DNA from: Kitasatospora sp. MAA19
GTDB lineage: Bacteria; Actinomycetota; Actinomycetes; Streptomycetales; Streptomycetaceae
Direction of reading: 5' to 3'
Length of the DNA: 64,000 nt
NCBI RefSeq assembly: GCF_029894125.1
Contig: NZ_JARXYZ010000006.1
Coordinates: forward strand, 62,001 to 126,000
Positions 16,939-25,146 of this stretch are shown here, one piece after another (within the stretch, counting starts at the first letter, position 1; each line of letters opens with the position of its first letter). The notes under the pieces were generated by a model that ran no database searches, was not told the DNA's origin, and worked only from the letters and a program-made list of their open reading frames with translations. The position numbers and the translations under genes are program-made.

Positions 16939-17807
16939 ACCAGCCGCTCCCACTGCTGCTTGGCGAGGTCCTTCACGACCTCGGGGTTCACCGGCTTGGT
17001 GTCGAAGACCTCCACCACCATCACCACCGTGCCGCGTTGGGCGAGGGCGCTGCCGTAGTAGAACTGCTCGGTGCTCTCGTTCCAGTGGCCGGGCTCCTTC
17101 TCCACCTGGTAGCCGCCGTTGGCGCCGTCGGCGAACGACTCCAGGTTGCGGGCGAAGGCGGTGTACACGGCGGCCTCGTTGGCGCGGTCCGGCGCGTACT
17201 GGATCAGCAACACGCGGTACTTGGCGTCGCCCTTCTTCCAGTCCACCTCGGCCGCGCGCCGGAAGCCGCGCGTGTTCAGGTCCTTGAAATCGCGGGCGGC
17301 GGTGCCGCTGTGATCGGATACTTCGCCGACCGACATCCAGCTCGGCTTGTCCGGGTAGTCAGCCCAGGCGGTACTGCCGTCCGGGGCGCTGATCAGCAGT
17401 TTGACCAGGTCGCCGTCGATGGCCAGCGGCTTGGGCTGCTGGGCGGCGAGGGCGGCCGGGTCGACCGCCTGGGCCGGGTAGGACGGGCGCGCGACCTGGA
17501 TCGGCGGCAGTGGCGTCGGCGGGCGCTGGGCCTGGACGGCGTAGCCGACGCCGCCGCCGACCAGGGTGCCCAGCACCAGGCCGGACACCGCCAGCAGCAC
17601 CGGGCGCGGGCGGCGCGGGGCGCGGGGCGCCTGCTCGGGACCGACCGGCGGGAAGCCGGGCAGCGGCGCGTCGAGGGCCGGTGCGCAGCGGAGGGCGTCG
17701 GGCACCTCGGCAGTGAACTGCGGTTCGCCAGGAGTAACTTGGGGCTGCGGTGAAGCGGCGGGGGCCGGTGCGTCGCCGGGTGGGGGCAGCGCGGGTTCGG
17801 TGGTCAC
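16935..17807 (-). CDS. Single-pass surface protein, paralogue 2 of 4
   Basis: A 290-residue protein with a ~65-residue Pro-rich cytoplasmic region, a transmembrane helix (VLLAVSGLVLGTLVGGGVGYAV) and an exported domain. It is the most divergent of the set: in place of LRxLLLPxP it has LVKLLISAPDG, but the later RGFRRAAEVDWKKGDAKYRV and NLESFAD region and the overall length correspond. Starts 54 bases after paralogue 1 and overlaps paralogue 3. Confidence 0.85.
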   Translation of the reverse strand: MTTEPALPPPGDAPAPAASPQPQVTPGEPQFTAEVPDALRCAPALDAPLPGFPPVGPEQAPRAPRRPRPVLLAVSGLVLGTLVGGGVGYAVQAQRPPTPLPPIQVARPSYPAQAVDPAALAAQQPKPLAIDGDLVKLLISAPDGSTAWADYPDKPSWMSVGEVSDHSGTAARDFKDLNTRGFRRAAEVDWKKGDAKYRVLLIQYAPDRANEAAVYTAFARNLESFADGANGGYQVEKEPGHWNESTEQFYYGSALAQRGTVVMVVEVFDTKPVNPEVVKDLAKQQWERLV

Positions 17808-17861
17808 GGGGTGGCTCCAGCGGAGGAGGGAAGGATGACGGCGTCGGGGCGGGCGGTGGGC

Positions 17862-18809
17862 TCAGCCGCCGGAGGTGAGCCACTCGCGCTGGCGCTTCAT
17901 CAGCTCGCTCAGCAGCGCCCTGTCGGGCGCGCCCTTCACCTCGACGTCGATCGTGTACTGGACGTCGCCCTGGCTGGAGATGCCGGTCATCGAGCCGGTG
18001 AACGCCTGCTGCTTGGGCTTGTGCACGTAGCCGTGGGCGTCCGGGTCGCCGTCGATGTCGATCGGGTCCTGCGACTTGACGGTGTATCCCTTGACGAACC
18101 GGCCCGCCATCGCGGTGGAGCCGAAGCGCAGCAGGGTGACGGTCACTTCGGACTTGCCGTCGGCCGTCCGGTACGTCCGGGTGGCGCCCGTCTGGTACCC
18201 GTACGAGCCGAGGACGTCCATGATGCCGTCCTGCTTGCCGAACAGGTCGGCGACGTCGTCGTTGCTCATGGTCATCCCGTCCGCGGGCCCGTAGGACTCG
18301 CCGCCGGCCGGGATCGGGAGCAGGAAGTAGCGCAGGTCGCCCTCGTGCTTGCCGCCGTTGACCGTGCCCTTGACCGTGCTGGCCGGCTTGGGAGTGGTCG
18401 GGGCGGCGCTCGGCACGGGCACCGGGGTGGCGGAGGGGGTGGGGCTCGGGCTCGTCGGGGCCGTGGTGGCCGGTGCGGGTGCGGCGGCGGCCGCCGGGCG
18501 GGCGTCCGGTCTGCCGACGGCGACGGTCACCGCGGCGCTGGCCGTCGTGACGGCGAGCAGGCCGGCGGTGGCCAGCACGACGCCGACGGCGCGCGGCAGC
18601 CGGCGCGCGGCCGGCTCCAGTACGGCGACCGGCTCCGGTACGGCGGCCTGCTCCGGTGCAACGGCGTGCTGCTCCGGTACGGCGGCCTGCTCCGGTGCAA
18701 CGGCGTGCTGCTCCGGTACGGCGGCCTGCTCCGGTGCAACGGCGGCCTGCTCCGGTGCAACGGCGTGCTGCTCCGGTACGGCGGCCATGTCGTTTTCGGG
18801 CGCGGACAA
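17862..18809 (-). CDS. Single-pass surface protein, paralogue 1 of 4, with repeat N-terminus
   Basis: A 315-residue protein, first gene of the four-gene operon. The cytoplasmic N-terminus is a 13-residue repeat (PEQHAVAPEQAAV) in about three and a half copies, followed by a helix (AVGVVLATAGLLAVTTASAAV), a Ser/Pro/Thr linker and an exported domain with LRYFLLPIPAG, TRTYRTADGKSEVTVTLLRFG and a C-terminal KRQREWLTSGG. The 335-base upstream gap holds the operon promoter. Confidence 0.87.
   Translation of the reverse strand: MSAPENDMAAVPEQHAVAPEQAAVAPEQAAVPEQHAVAPEQAAVPEQHAVAPEQAAVPEPVAVLEPAARRLPRAVGVVLATAGLLAVTTASAAVTVAVGRPDARPAAAAAPAPATTAPTSPSPTPSATPVPVPSAAPTTPKPASTVKGTVNGGKHEGDLRYFLLPIPAGGESYGPADGMTMSNDDVADLFGKQDGIMDVLGSYGYQTGATRTYRTADGKSEVTVTLLRFGSTAMAGRFVKGYTVKSQDPIDIDGDPDAHGYVHKPKQQAFTGSMTGISSQGDVQYTIDVEVKGAPDRALLSELMKRQREWLTSGG
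18643..18780. repeat. 39-bp in-frame tandem repeat (VNTR-like)
   Basis: Three perfect 39-bp units plus one 21-bp partial unit, all in frame, encode the PEQ repeats of paralogue 1. Exact identity between units indicates recent expansion; length differences between strains would be expected. Confidence 0.9.
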
Positions 18810-19019
18810 GGAACTCCCCCGGGAAAATGTGGGATCTCGCGCACGGACTCCCTCGCAAACCGCTCCCCCAGCGGTTCTCCGGACCGTCCATCACGCGTCT
18901 CAACAGGGATTATGAGAGACCGTCCACACCACTGCCAACAAAGTTAATCGCCGCACTCCGGTCCAATACTCGATGAATCGGACACGTCGTGATGCAACCG
19001 CAACAGGCGCTCCGGGCGT

Positions 19020-19033
19020 GGTACCGCGGTACC
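19020..19033. promoter_or_regulatory. 14-bp perfect palindrome before the ABC/TCS operon
   Basis: GGTACCGCGGTACC is fully symmetric and lies 112 bases before the ABC gene start, in the gap shared with the divergent surface-protein operon. A related GGGGTACCACGG occurs 20 bases further on. It is a candidate site for the NarL-type response regulator at the end of the operon. Confidence 0.4.
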
Positions 19034-19144
19034 GCGCTCCCTCCGATGATCGGTCCGGGGTACCACGGATCGCGCCGCCGCCGCACCTAGCGTGGAGGGT
19101 GAGGAAGGCCGGGACGGTCCGGCCCCGGAGCGTAGGGGTGAGCG

Positions 19145-20110
19145 ATGATCGAGGCGCACCAGCTGACGAAGCGGTACGGCGAGAAGACCGCCGTCGACCG
19201 GCTCGACTTCACGGTCAGGCCCGGTACGGTCACCGGCTTCCTCGGGCCCAACGGCGCCGGGAAGTCCACCACCATGCGGATGATCGTCGGACTGGACGCG
19301 CCCACCAGCGGCTCGGTGCGCGTCAACGGCCACCGCTACGCCGCGCACGCGGCGCCGCTGCAGGAGGTCGGGGCGCTGCTGGAGGCCAAGTCGATCCACC
19401 CTGGGCGCTCCGCGTTCAACCACCTCATGGCCCAGGCCCACACCCACGGCATCCCGCGCGCCCGGGTGGAGGAGGTGATCGAGCTGACCGGGCTGCAGTC
19501 GGTGGCCAGGAAGCGCGCCGGGGCGTTCTCGCTGGGCATGGGACAGCGGCTGGGCATCGCGGCGGCGCTGCTGGGCGACCCCGCCACCGTGATGCTGGAC
19601 GAGCCGGTCAACGGCCTCGACCCGGAGGGCGTCCTGTGGATCCGCAACCTCCTCACCTCGCTCGCCGCCGAGGGCCGCACGGTCTTCGTGTCCTCGCACC
19701 TGATGAGCGAGGTCGCCCTGGTCGCGGACCACCTGATCATCGTCGGACGGGGCCGGCTGCTGGCCGACACCACCGTGCAGGAGCTGGTCCGCCAGGCTGG
19801 CGGGGACGTCGTGAAGGTGGCCAGCGCCGATCCGGCCCGGCTGCGTGCGGCGCTGGCCGGGCCGGGCGTGGAGGTCACCGGACGGGCCGGGTCGGAGGAA
19901 CTGCTGGTCACCGGCCTGCCCGCGCGCACGATCGGGCTCAGGGCCGCCGAGCAGGGCATCGCCCTGTTCGAGCTCGCCACCCGCACGGTCTCCCTGGAGG
20001 AGGCGTTCATGGACCTGACCAGGGACGCCGTGGAGTACCACGGCACCACCACCACAGCCGAGTCCGCCGCCGCGGGCGCCGGCGCCGAGTCCCCGAGGAG
20101 CGCGGCATGA
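19145..20110 (+). CDS. ABC transporter ATP-binding protein
   Basis: A 321-residue DRA/CcmA-type ATPase. Walker A is GPNGAGKST (residue ~38), the signature SLGMGQRLGIA (~133), Walker B VMLDEPVNGLDPEG (~150) and the H-loop SSHLMSEV (~190). The C-terminal ~100 residues form the extra domain seen in drug/lantibiotic-type exporters. Its stop overlaps the permease ATG. With the permease and the two-component system it forms a four-gene operon, the usual layout of envelope-stress or peptide-antibiotic detox modules. Confidence 0.95.
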   Translation: MIEAHQLTKRYGEKTAVDRLDFTVRPGTVTGFLGPNGAGKSTTMRMIVGLDAPTSGSVRVNGHRYAAHAAPLQEVGALLEAKSIHPGRSAFNHLMAQAHTHGIPRARVEEVIELTGLQSVARKRAGAFSLGMGQRLGIAAALLGDPATVMLDEPVNGLDPEGVLWIRNLLTSLAAEGRTVFVSSHLMSEVALVADHLIIVGRGRLLADTTVQELVRQAGGDVVKVASADPARLRAALAGPGVEVTGRAGSEELLVTGLPARTIGLRAAEQGIALFELATRTVSLEEAFMDLTRDAVEYHGTTTTAESAAAGAGAESPRSAA

Positions 20111-20955
20111 GCACCGTCGCACCGAGCCAGACCCCCGCGGCCGCCGCCCAGCGGCCCGCGCGCCCCGCCTACCGGGTGACCCCCGCGCGCGTGCTGCGCT
20201 CGGAGTGGGCCAAGCTGTGGTCGCTGCGCTCCACCTGGATCACGCTCGGCCTGGGCCTGCTGTTCCTGGTCGCCTTCGGCCTGATCGCCGCGTTCCAGTT
20301 CAAGTCGAGGATCACCTCGGGCCGCCCGATGGACCGCGACTTCGCCGACGCCAGCGCCCTGAGCCTGTCGCTGTTCGGCACCAACTTCGCCCAGCTGGCG
20401 CTCGGCGTCCTCGGCGTGCTGGTCGCCGCCGGCGAGTACTCCACCGGCATGATCCGCTCCACCCTGGCCGCCGTGCCGCGCCGCCTGCCGGTGCTGTGGT
20501 CCAAGGCGACGGTGTACGGCCTGATCGTGCTGCTGCTCGGCACCGTCGGGGTGTTCACCGCCTTCCTGGCCGACAGCGGTATCCTCTCCGGCACCCGCGC
20601 GGCGATGACCTTCTCGGACGCCGGTGTCCTGCGCGGTCTGCTGGGGGCCGGGCTCTACCTCGCCCTGGTGGGCGTGATCGGCGTCGCCCTGGGGGCGCTG
20701 CTGCGCTCGGTGGCGGGCGGCATCTCCGTCCTGGTGGCCTCGCTGATGCTGGTCCCCGGCCTGATCTCGCTGCTGCCCTCCTCCTGGCAGACCCACATCA
20801 GCCCCTACCTGCCCAGCCACGCGGGCGAGGCGATGTTCGCCCTGCACCACGACGCGACCACGCTGTCGCCCGCCGCCGGGCTGGTGGTCTTCCTGCTGTG
20901 GACGGTGCTCGCCCTGGCCGGCGCGGCCGTGCGCCTGGTGCGCAGCGACGCCTGA
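20107..20955 (+). CDS. ABC-2 type transporter permease
   Basis: A 282-residue integral membrane protein with about six transmembrane helices (for example LGLGLLFLVAFGLIAAF, LALGVLGVLVAAGEY, LIVLLLGTVGVFTAFLA, LYLALVGVIGVALGALL). SEWAKLWSLRSTW near the N-terminus and EYSTGMIRSTLAAVPRR are hallmarks of actinobacterial ABC-2 permeases. ATGA overlap with the ATPase gene; 105 bases separate it from the sensor kinase. Confidence 0.93.
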   Translation: MSTVAPSQTPAAAAQRPARPAYRVTPARVLRSEWAKLWSLRSTWITLGLGLLFLVAFGLIAAFQFKSRITSGRPMDRDFADASALSLSLFGTNFAQLALGVLGVLVAAGEYSTGMIRSTLAAVPRRLPVLWSKATVYGLIVLLLGTVGVFTAFLADSGILSGTRAAMTFSDAGVLRGLLGAGLYLALVGVIGVALGALLRSVAGGISVLVASLMLVPGLISLLPSSWQTHISPYLPSHAGEAMFALHHDATTLSPAAGLVVFLLWTVLALAGAAVRLVRSDA

Positions 20956-21015
20956 GAGACTCCGTGCACGTTCCGGTGCGGTACCCGGCCCGCCGGGTGC
21001 CGCACCGGGCCCGTT

Positions 21016-21051
21016 CTGGACGAGCTGGACGAGCTGGACGAGCTGGACGAA
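21016..21051. repeat. 9-bp tandem repeat before the sensor kinase
   Basis: CTGGACGAG is repeated four times (last copy ends GAA) just before the ribosome site GAAGGTG of the kinase gene. The repeat happens to be in frame with the kinase ATG and would read LDELDELDELDE, but no start lies convincingly upstream. Confidence 0.8.
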
Positions 21052-21060
21052 GGTGACGCC

Positions 21061-22368
21061 ATGAGCGAGTACGACACCGCCGCCGCGGGCGCGGGGAGCG
21101 ACCCGCTGTCGGGGCACCCGGTGTTCGCCCGGCTGGCCCGGATCGGGCAGCGGGCGCGGCAGGCGGACCGCGACCACCCGTGGGTGCTGGACACCGCCGT
21201 GGTGGCCGCGGTGTTCCTGCTGTTCTGCGTCCCGGACCTGATCCACGACGGCGGCGAGTGGGGGGCGCGCGAGCACCGGATCGTCTTCACCCGGCCGCCC
21301 GTGGCGGCGATGCTGGCCCTGCAGGCGGGTCTGGTGGTGCCGCTGCTGTGGCGCCGGCGGCGGCCTGCGGCGGCTTTCGCGGCGGTCATGGCCGTGTTCG
21401 TGCTGCAGTGGTCGCTGGGGGTGGCGCTGCGCGCGGACGTCGCCCTGCTCGTCGCCCTCTACAGCCTGGCCCTGCACGGGAGCCTGCGGCACCTGGCCTG
21501 GGCGTGCGCGGCGATGGCCGGCGCCGCGGCCCTGGTCGCGGTGGAGCTGTCCGGCGGGCTGCCGGTCGGGGACGCGTTGTTCTTCCTGTTCAGCGCGGCG
21601 ACGGCGGCCGTGGCCGTCGGCATCGCGGTGCGCATCCGCCGGGCCCAGCTGGCCGGGCTGCGCGAGCGCGCGGCGCGCCTGGAGGTCGAGCGCGACCAGC
21701 GCAGCCGGCTGGCCACGGCCACCGAGCGCACCCGGGTGGCCCGGGAGATGCACGACATCATCGGCCACAACCTGTCCGTGATCGTCACCCTGGCCGACGG
21801 CGGCGCGTACGCGGCCGAGGCCTCCCCCGAGCGGGGCCGGGAGGCGCTGCTGCTGATCGGTGAGACCAGCCGGCAGGCGCTGGGCGAGCTGCGGCGCATG
21901 CTCGGCGTCCTGCGCGACCAGGGCGAGCAGGACCCCGAGTTCACCCCGCAGCCGGGCATCGCCGACCTCGACGGGCTGTGCGCGCGCATCCGCGCCGCGG
22001 GGCCGCAGGTGGTGTACACCGCGCGCGGCGAGCTGGAGCGGCTGGACCGCGGGGTGCAGCTGATGGCCTACCGCATCGTCCAGGAGGCGCTCACCAACAC
22101 CCTCAAGCACGCCGGACCCGACACCCGGGCGCACGTGACGCTGGCGGCCGAGGGCGGCCGGCTGCGGGTGCGGGTGCAGGACGGCGGTCCGCCCGGCGGG
22201 GCCGCGCGGAGCGGGCCGGCGGGCGAGGAGGGGCACGGCCTGACGGGCATGCGCGAACGCGCGGCCCTGTACGGCGGCACCGTCGCCGCCGGCCCCGGAC
22301 CCGGGGCAGGATGGACCGTGGAGGCCGTCCTCGACCTCACCCCCGACCCGACAGGCAGCCTGACGTGA
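21061..22368 (+). CDS. Sensor histidine kinase (HisKA_3/NarX type)
   Basis: A 435-residue kinase. Four to five transmembrane helices occupy residues ~40-185; the dimerisation domain carries the phospho-acceptor in REMHDIIGHNLS (~residue 232); the ATPase domain has YRIVQEALTNTLKHA (N-box) and GHGLTGMRERAALYGG (G-box). GAAGGTG lies eight bases before the ATG. It overlaps the response regulator start (GTGA). It most likely senses a ligand exported by the adjacent ABC transporter. Confidence 0.95.
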   Translation: MSEYDTAAAGAGSDPLSGHPVFARLARIGQRARQADRDHPWVLDTAVVAAVFLLFCVPDLIHDGGEWGAREHRIVFTRPPVAAMLALQAGLVVPLLWRRRRPAAAFAAVMAVFVLQWSLGVALRADVALLVALYSLALHGSLRHLAWACAAMAGAAALVAVELSGGLPVGDALFFLFSAATAAVAVGIAVRIRRAQLAGLRERAARLEVERDQRSRLATATERTRVAREMHDIIGHNLSVIVTLADGGAYAAEASPERGREALLLIGETSRQALGELRRMLGVLRDQGEQDPEFTPQPGIADLDGLCARIRAAGPQVVYTARGELERLDRGVQLMAYRIVQEALTNTLKHAGPDTRAHVTLAAEGGRLRVRVQDGGPPGGAARSGPAGEEGHGLTGMRERAALYGGTVAAGPGPGAGWTVEAVLDLTPDPTGSLT

Positions 22369-23042
22369 CCACCGTCCTCATCGTCGACGACCAGCCCCTG
22401 CAGCGGTACGGCTTCCGGATGCTGCTGGAGAGCCAGCCCGGCACCGAGGTCGTCGGCGAGGCCGCGCACGGCGCCGAGGCCGTGCGCCTGACGGCCGACC
22501 TGCGGCCCGACGTCGTCCTCATGGACATCCGCATGCCCGGCATGGACGGCATCGAGGCCACCCGCCGCATCGTCGCCACCGGCGGGCGCTCGCGCATCCT
22601 GGTCCTGACCACCTTCGACCTCGACGAGTACGCCCACGCCGCGCTGCGCGCGGGCGCCAGCGGGTTCCTCCTCAAGGACGCCCGCCCGGAGGAGCTCCTC
22701 GCCGGGATCCGCGCCGTCTCCGAGGGCGACGCCGTCGTCGCCCCCGCCGTCACCCGGCGCCTCCTGGACGCCTACGCCCACCACCTGCCGGTGCGCCCGC
22801 CCGGTACGGCCGCCGAGGACGATCCGCGGCTGAACGCCCTGACCGAGCGCGAGCGCGAGATCCTGGTCGCCGTCGGCCGGGGCTGGACCAACGGCGAGAT
22901 CGCCCGGCGGCTGGTGCTCGCGGAGTCGACCGTCAAGACGCACGTCAGCCGGGTGCTGGCGAAGATCGGCGCCCGGGACCGGGTACAGGCCGTGATCTTC
23001 GCCTACGACCGCGGCCTGAACCGGCCGAACCCGCCGGGCTGA
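22365..23042 (+). CDS. NarL/LuxR-family response regulator
   Basis: A 225-residue regulator. Receiver domain residues 1-120 with the phospho-acceptor in VVLMDIRMPG and the conserved lysine in GFLLKDA; HTH domain with LTEREREILVAVGRGWTNGEIA and STVKTHVSRVLAKIGARDR. The GTG start overlaps the kinase stop. Probably controls the operon it belongs to. Confidence 0.95.
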   Translation: MTTVLIVDDQPLQRYGFRMLLESQPGTEVVGEAAHGAEAVRLTADLRPDVVLMDIRMPGMDGIEATRRIVATGGRSRILVLTTFDLDEYAHAALRAGASGFLLKDARPEELLAGIRAVSEGDAVVAPAVTRRLLDAYAHHLPVRPPGTAAEDDPRLNALTEREREILVAVGRGWTNGEIARRLVLAESTVKTHVSRVLAKIGARDRVQAVIFAYDRGLNRPNPPG

Positions 23043-23073
23043 CCGGGTCGCCTGCCGACTCGGCGGCGTTCGG

Positions 23074-23520
23074 TCAGCGGCCGCCGAGTTCGGTGGCGGC
23101 GGCGTCGAGGATGGTGCCGAAGACGTGGGCGATGACGGGTTTGGCGATCCGGCGGGCGAGGGCCGCGCCGATGAGGGGGACGGGGAGCTCGAAGCCGGTC
23201 GTCCAGACCACCAGGGTGCCCTCGGGGACCTCCTCGAAGGTCATCCGGCCGAGTTCGTGCCGGGCCGGCGGGAAGCTGCGGTCGACGGTGTAGTCGAAGT
23301 CGTGCGGGGCGTTGTAGGCGGTGATCCGCTCGTGGAACCGGCCGATCAGCCAGGTGTGCAGCCGCACGGCGCCCACCCCGTAGGGCGCGCCCTGGCCGGG
23401 CCGGGCCAGCCGGGCCCGGAGCACGTACGGGGAGCGGGTGTAGTTGGTGGTCGTGGCGCACCAGTCGAACACCTCGGTGATCGGCGCCTCGACGACCCGT
23501 CGCACGGTCACGGTCTCCAT
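23074..23520 (-). CDS. SRPBCC (START-like) family protein
   Basis: A 148-residue helix-grip protein: METVTVRRVVEAPITEVFDWCA is the typical first strand and helix, and the long C-terminal helix (AKPVIAHVFGTILDAAATELG) closes the cavity. Family members bind hydrophobic ligands or act as polyketide cyclases. Single gene, 31 bases after the response regulator stop on the opposite strand. Confidence 0.88.
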   Translation of the reverse strand: METVTVRRVVEAPITEVFDWCATTTNYTRSPYVLRARLARPGQGAPYGVGAVRLHTWLIGRFHERITAYNAPHDFDYTVDRSFPPARHELGRMTFEEVPEGTLVVWTTGFELPVPLIGAALARRIAKPVIAHVFGTILDAAATELGGR

Positions 23521-23634
23521 GGCTCGTCCCTCTTCTCCAGCCGGGCGGCGCGGGTGTCGGCCGCGCCCTGTTCACCGGTGAAGACCGGGCGCGGCCTGGC
23601 ACCGTGACATCGGACCGCAGGAGAGGGGCCGGGG

Positions 23635-24606
23635 TCACGGTCCGCCAGGGCGGCCGAAGGTGCGGCGGTAGGCGCCGGGGGTGGTGCCGAGGGCGGTGTG
23701 GAAGCGGCGGCGCAGGTTGACGGCGGAGGCGAGGCCGACCCGGGTGGCGATGGCCTCCACCGGCAGGTCGGTCTGTTCCAGCAGCGCGCGTGCGGCATCG
23801 ATGCGCCGGTGCAGCAGCCACTGGCCGGGGCTGGTGCCGAGTTGTTCGGTGAAGCGGCGGGCGAGGGTGCGGCTGGAGAGGCCGGCGTGGTGGGCGAGGG
23901 TGTCGAGGGTGAGGCGGGAGTCGAGGCGGGCGGCGGCCCAGTCCAGGAGGGGTGCCAGGGACTCGTCGACCCGGGCGGGGGTGGGAAGAGCGGCGTACTG
24001 GAGCTGGCTGCCCTCCCGGTGCGGGGGCAGGACCATGTGCCGGGCGACCTGGGCGGCGTAGGCCGCGCCGTGGTCACGGCGCAGCAGGTGCAGGCACAGG
24101 TCGATGCCCGCGCCGCTGCCGGCGCTGGTCGCGACGTCGCCGTGGTCGACGTACAGGACGTCCCGGTCGACCTGGACGGTGGGGTGGGCGGCGGCGAGTT
24201 GGGCGGTGCGGCCCCAGTGGGTGGTGGCGCGGCGGCCGTCGAGGAGTCCGGCCTGGGCGAGGGCGAAGGCGCCGGTGCAGATCGAGACGATCCTGGCGCC
24301 GCGGCGGTGCGCGGCGCGCAGCGCGTCCAGGACCGCGGCCGGTACGGGGCCGCCGGGTGGCTGCCAGCCGGGGACGACGACGGTATCCGCGCGGGTCAGG
24401 GCGTCCAGTCCGGCGTCGACGAGCAGGGGAGAGCCGATGGTGGTGGGCACGGGTCCGGGCTGGGCGGCGCACACCTGAAAGTCGTAGTGGTCGGGCAGGC
24501 CGGCCCGCCGGGTGCCGAAGACCTCGGCGGCGCAGGCGAGTTCGAAGGGCGACTGGGGCGCGTTGAGCAGAGCCACCACCCGGTGGCGGTTCGCGGCGGA
24601 TGTCAT
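23635..24606 (-). CDS. GlxA-type AraC-family regulator with DJ-1/PfpI domain
   Basis: A 323-residue regulator: residues ~8-175 form a DJ-1/PfpI-like domain (SICTGAFALAQAGLLDGRRATTHW) and residues ~215-315 an AraC double HTH (LDTLAHHAGLSSRTLARRF, then VEAIATRVGLASAVNLRRRF). The nucleophile-elbow cysteine is present but enzymatic activity is not usual in GlxA proteins. The ATG at 24606 is used rather than an upstream in-frame extension of Arg/Pro-rich residues. Divergent from the cupin gene across 71 bases, its likely target. Confidence 0.92.
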   Translation of the reverse strand: MTSAANRHRVVALLNAPQSPFELACAAEVFGTRRAGLPDHYDFQVCAAQPGPVPTTIGSPLLVDAGLDALTRADTVVVPGWQPPGGPVPAAVLDALRAAHRRGARIVSICTGAFALAQAGLLDGRRATTHWGRTAQLAAAHPTVQVDRDVLYVDHGDVATSAGSGAGIDLCLHLLRRDHGAAYAAQVARHMVLPPHREGSQLQYAALPTPARVDESLAPLLDWAAARLDSRLTLDTLAHHAGLSSRTLARRFTEQLGTSPGQWLLHRRIDAARALLEQTDLPVEAIATRVGLASAVNLRRRFHTALGTTPGAYRRTFGRPGGP

Positions 24607-24677
24607 GGCAGGAATGTACCCGAGGATGTCTTTTCGGACTCTCGGCCGGTGGGGGCGGGCGCGGCCACAGTGGTCGC

Positions 24678-25010
24678 ATGAGCGAGAACAGTGAGATGCG
24701 GGACCTGAAGACGGTGGTGCGGGTCGAGGAGGTGGCGCCGGTGGACGTGGCGCCCGGGATCGTGCGGCGCAGGCTGCCGGTGACCGGGTACGCGAGCGGC
24801 TGGCTGATCGACTTCGCCCCGGGCAGCGAGTGGCCGGACGTGGACGTGCACGCCACCGAGGAGCGGTACTACGTGCTGAGCGGCGAGGTGATCGAGGGGA
24901 ACGAGCGGCACGGGGCGGGCAGTTACGTGGTGTTCGCGCCGGGCAGCCGGCACCGGCCCCGGACGGAGGGCGGGGCACGGATGCTGGGGATCACCGTGCT
25001 GCACGACTGA
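24678..25010 (+). CDS. Cupin-domain protein
   Basis: A 110-residue single-domain cupin. The core has WPDVDVHATEERYYVLSGEV followed by GAGSYVVFAPGSRHRP, giving a partial metal-binding set (His and Glu in the first motif, His in the second). Small cupins of this type act as isomerases, dioxygenases or binding proteins; no substrate can be assigned. Divergent from the GlxA-like regulator. Confidence 0.85.
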   Translation: MSENSEMRDLKTVVRVEEVAPVDVAPGIVRRRLPVTGYASGWLIDFAPGSEWPDVDVHATEERYYVLSGEVIEGNERHGAGSYVVFAPGSRHRPRTEGGARMLGITVLHD

Positions 25011-25146
25011 GGGGGCCTCCGGCGGGAGGGCCCCGGGTGTGACGATGTCGCGGGTCTGTCACCGCTCGGGCGCAGCGGCGGTGTTGGGGTGGGCCGGTGG
25101 GGGTGGCCGGCGGGAGGATGGGAGGAGTCGGGGGGAAGGGGGCGGG

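Noticed and set aside
18643..18780. CRISPR array
   Set aside because: Units are contiguous, without spacers, and in frame in a protein gene.
21016..21060. N-terminal LDE-repeat extension of the sensor kinase
   Set aside because: No upstream start with a ribosome site in that frame, while GAAGGTG sits properly before the ATG at 21061.
19336..22236. A 966-codon minus-strand frame across the ABC permease and kinase
   Set aside because: Composition dominated by Arg, Gly and Gln from third-position GC bias; the plus-strand genes have clear motifs and coupled starts.
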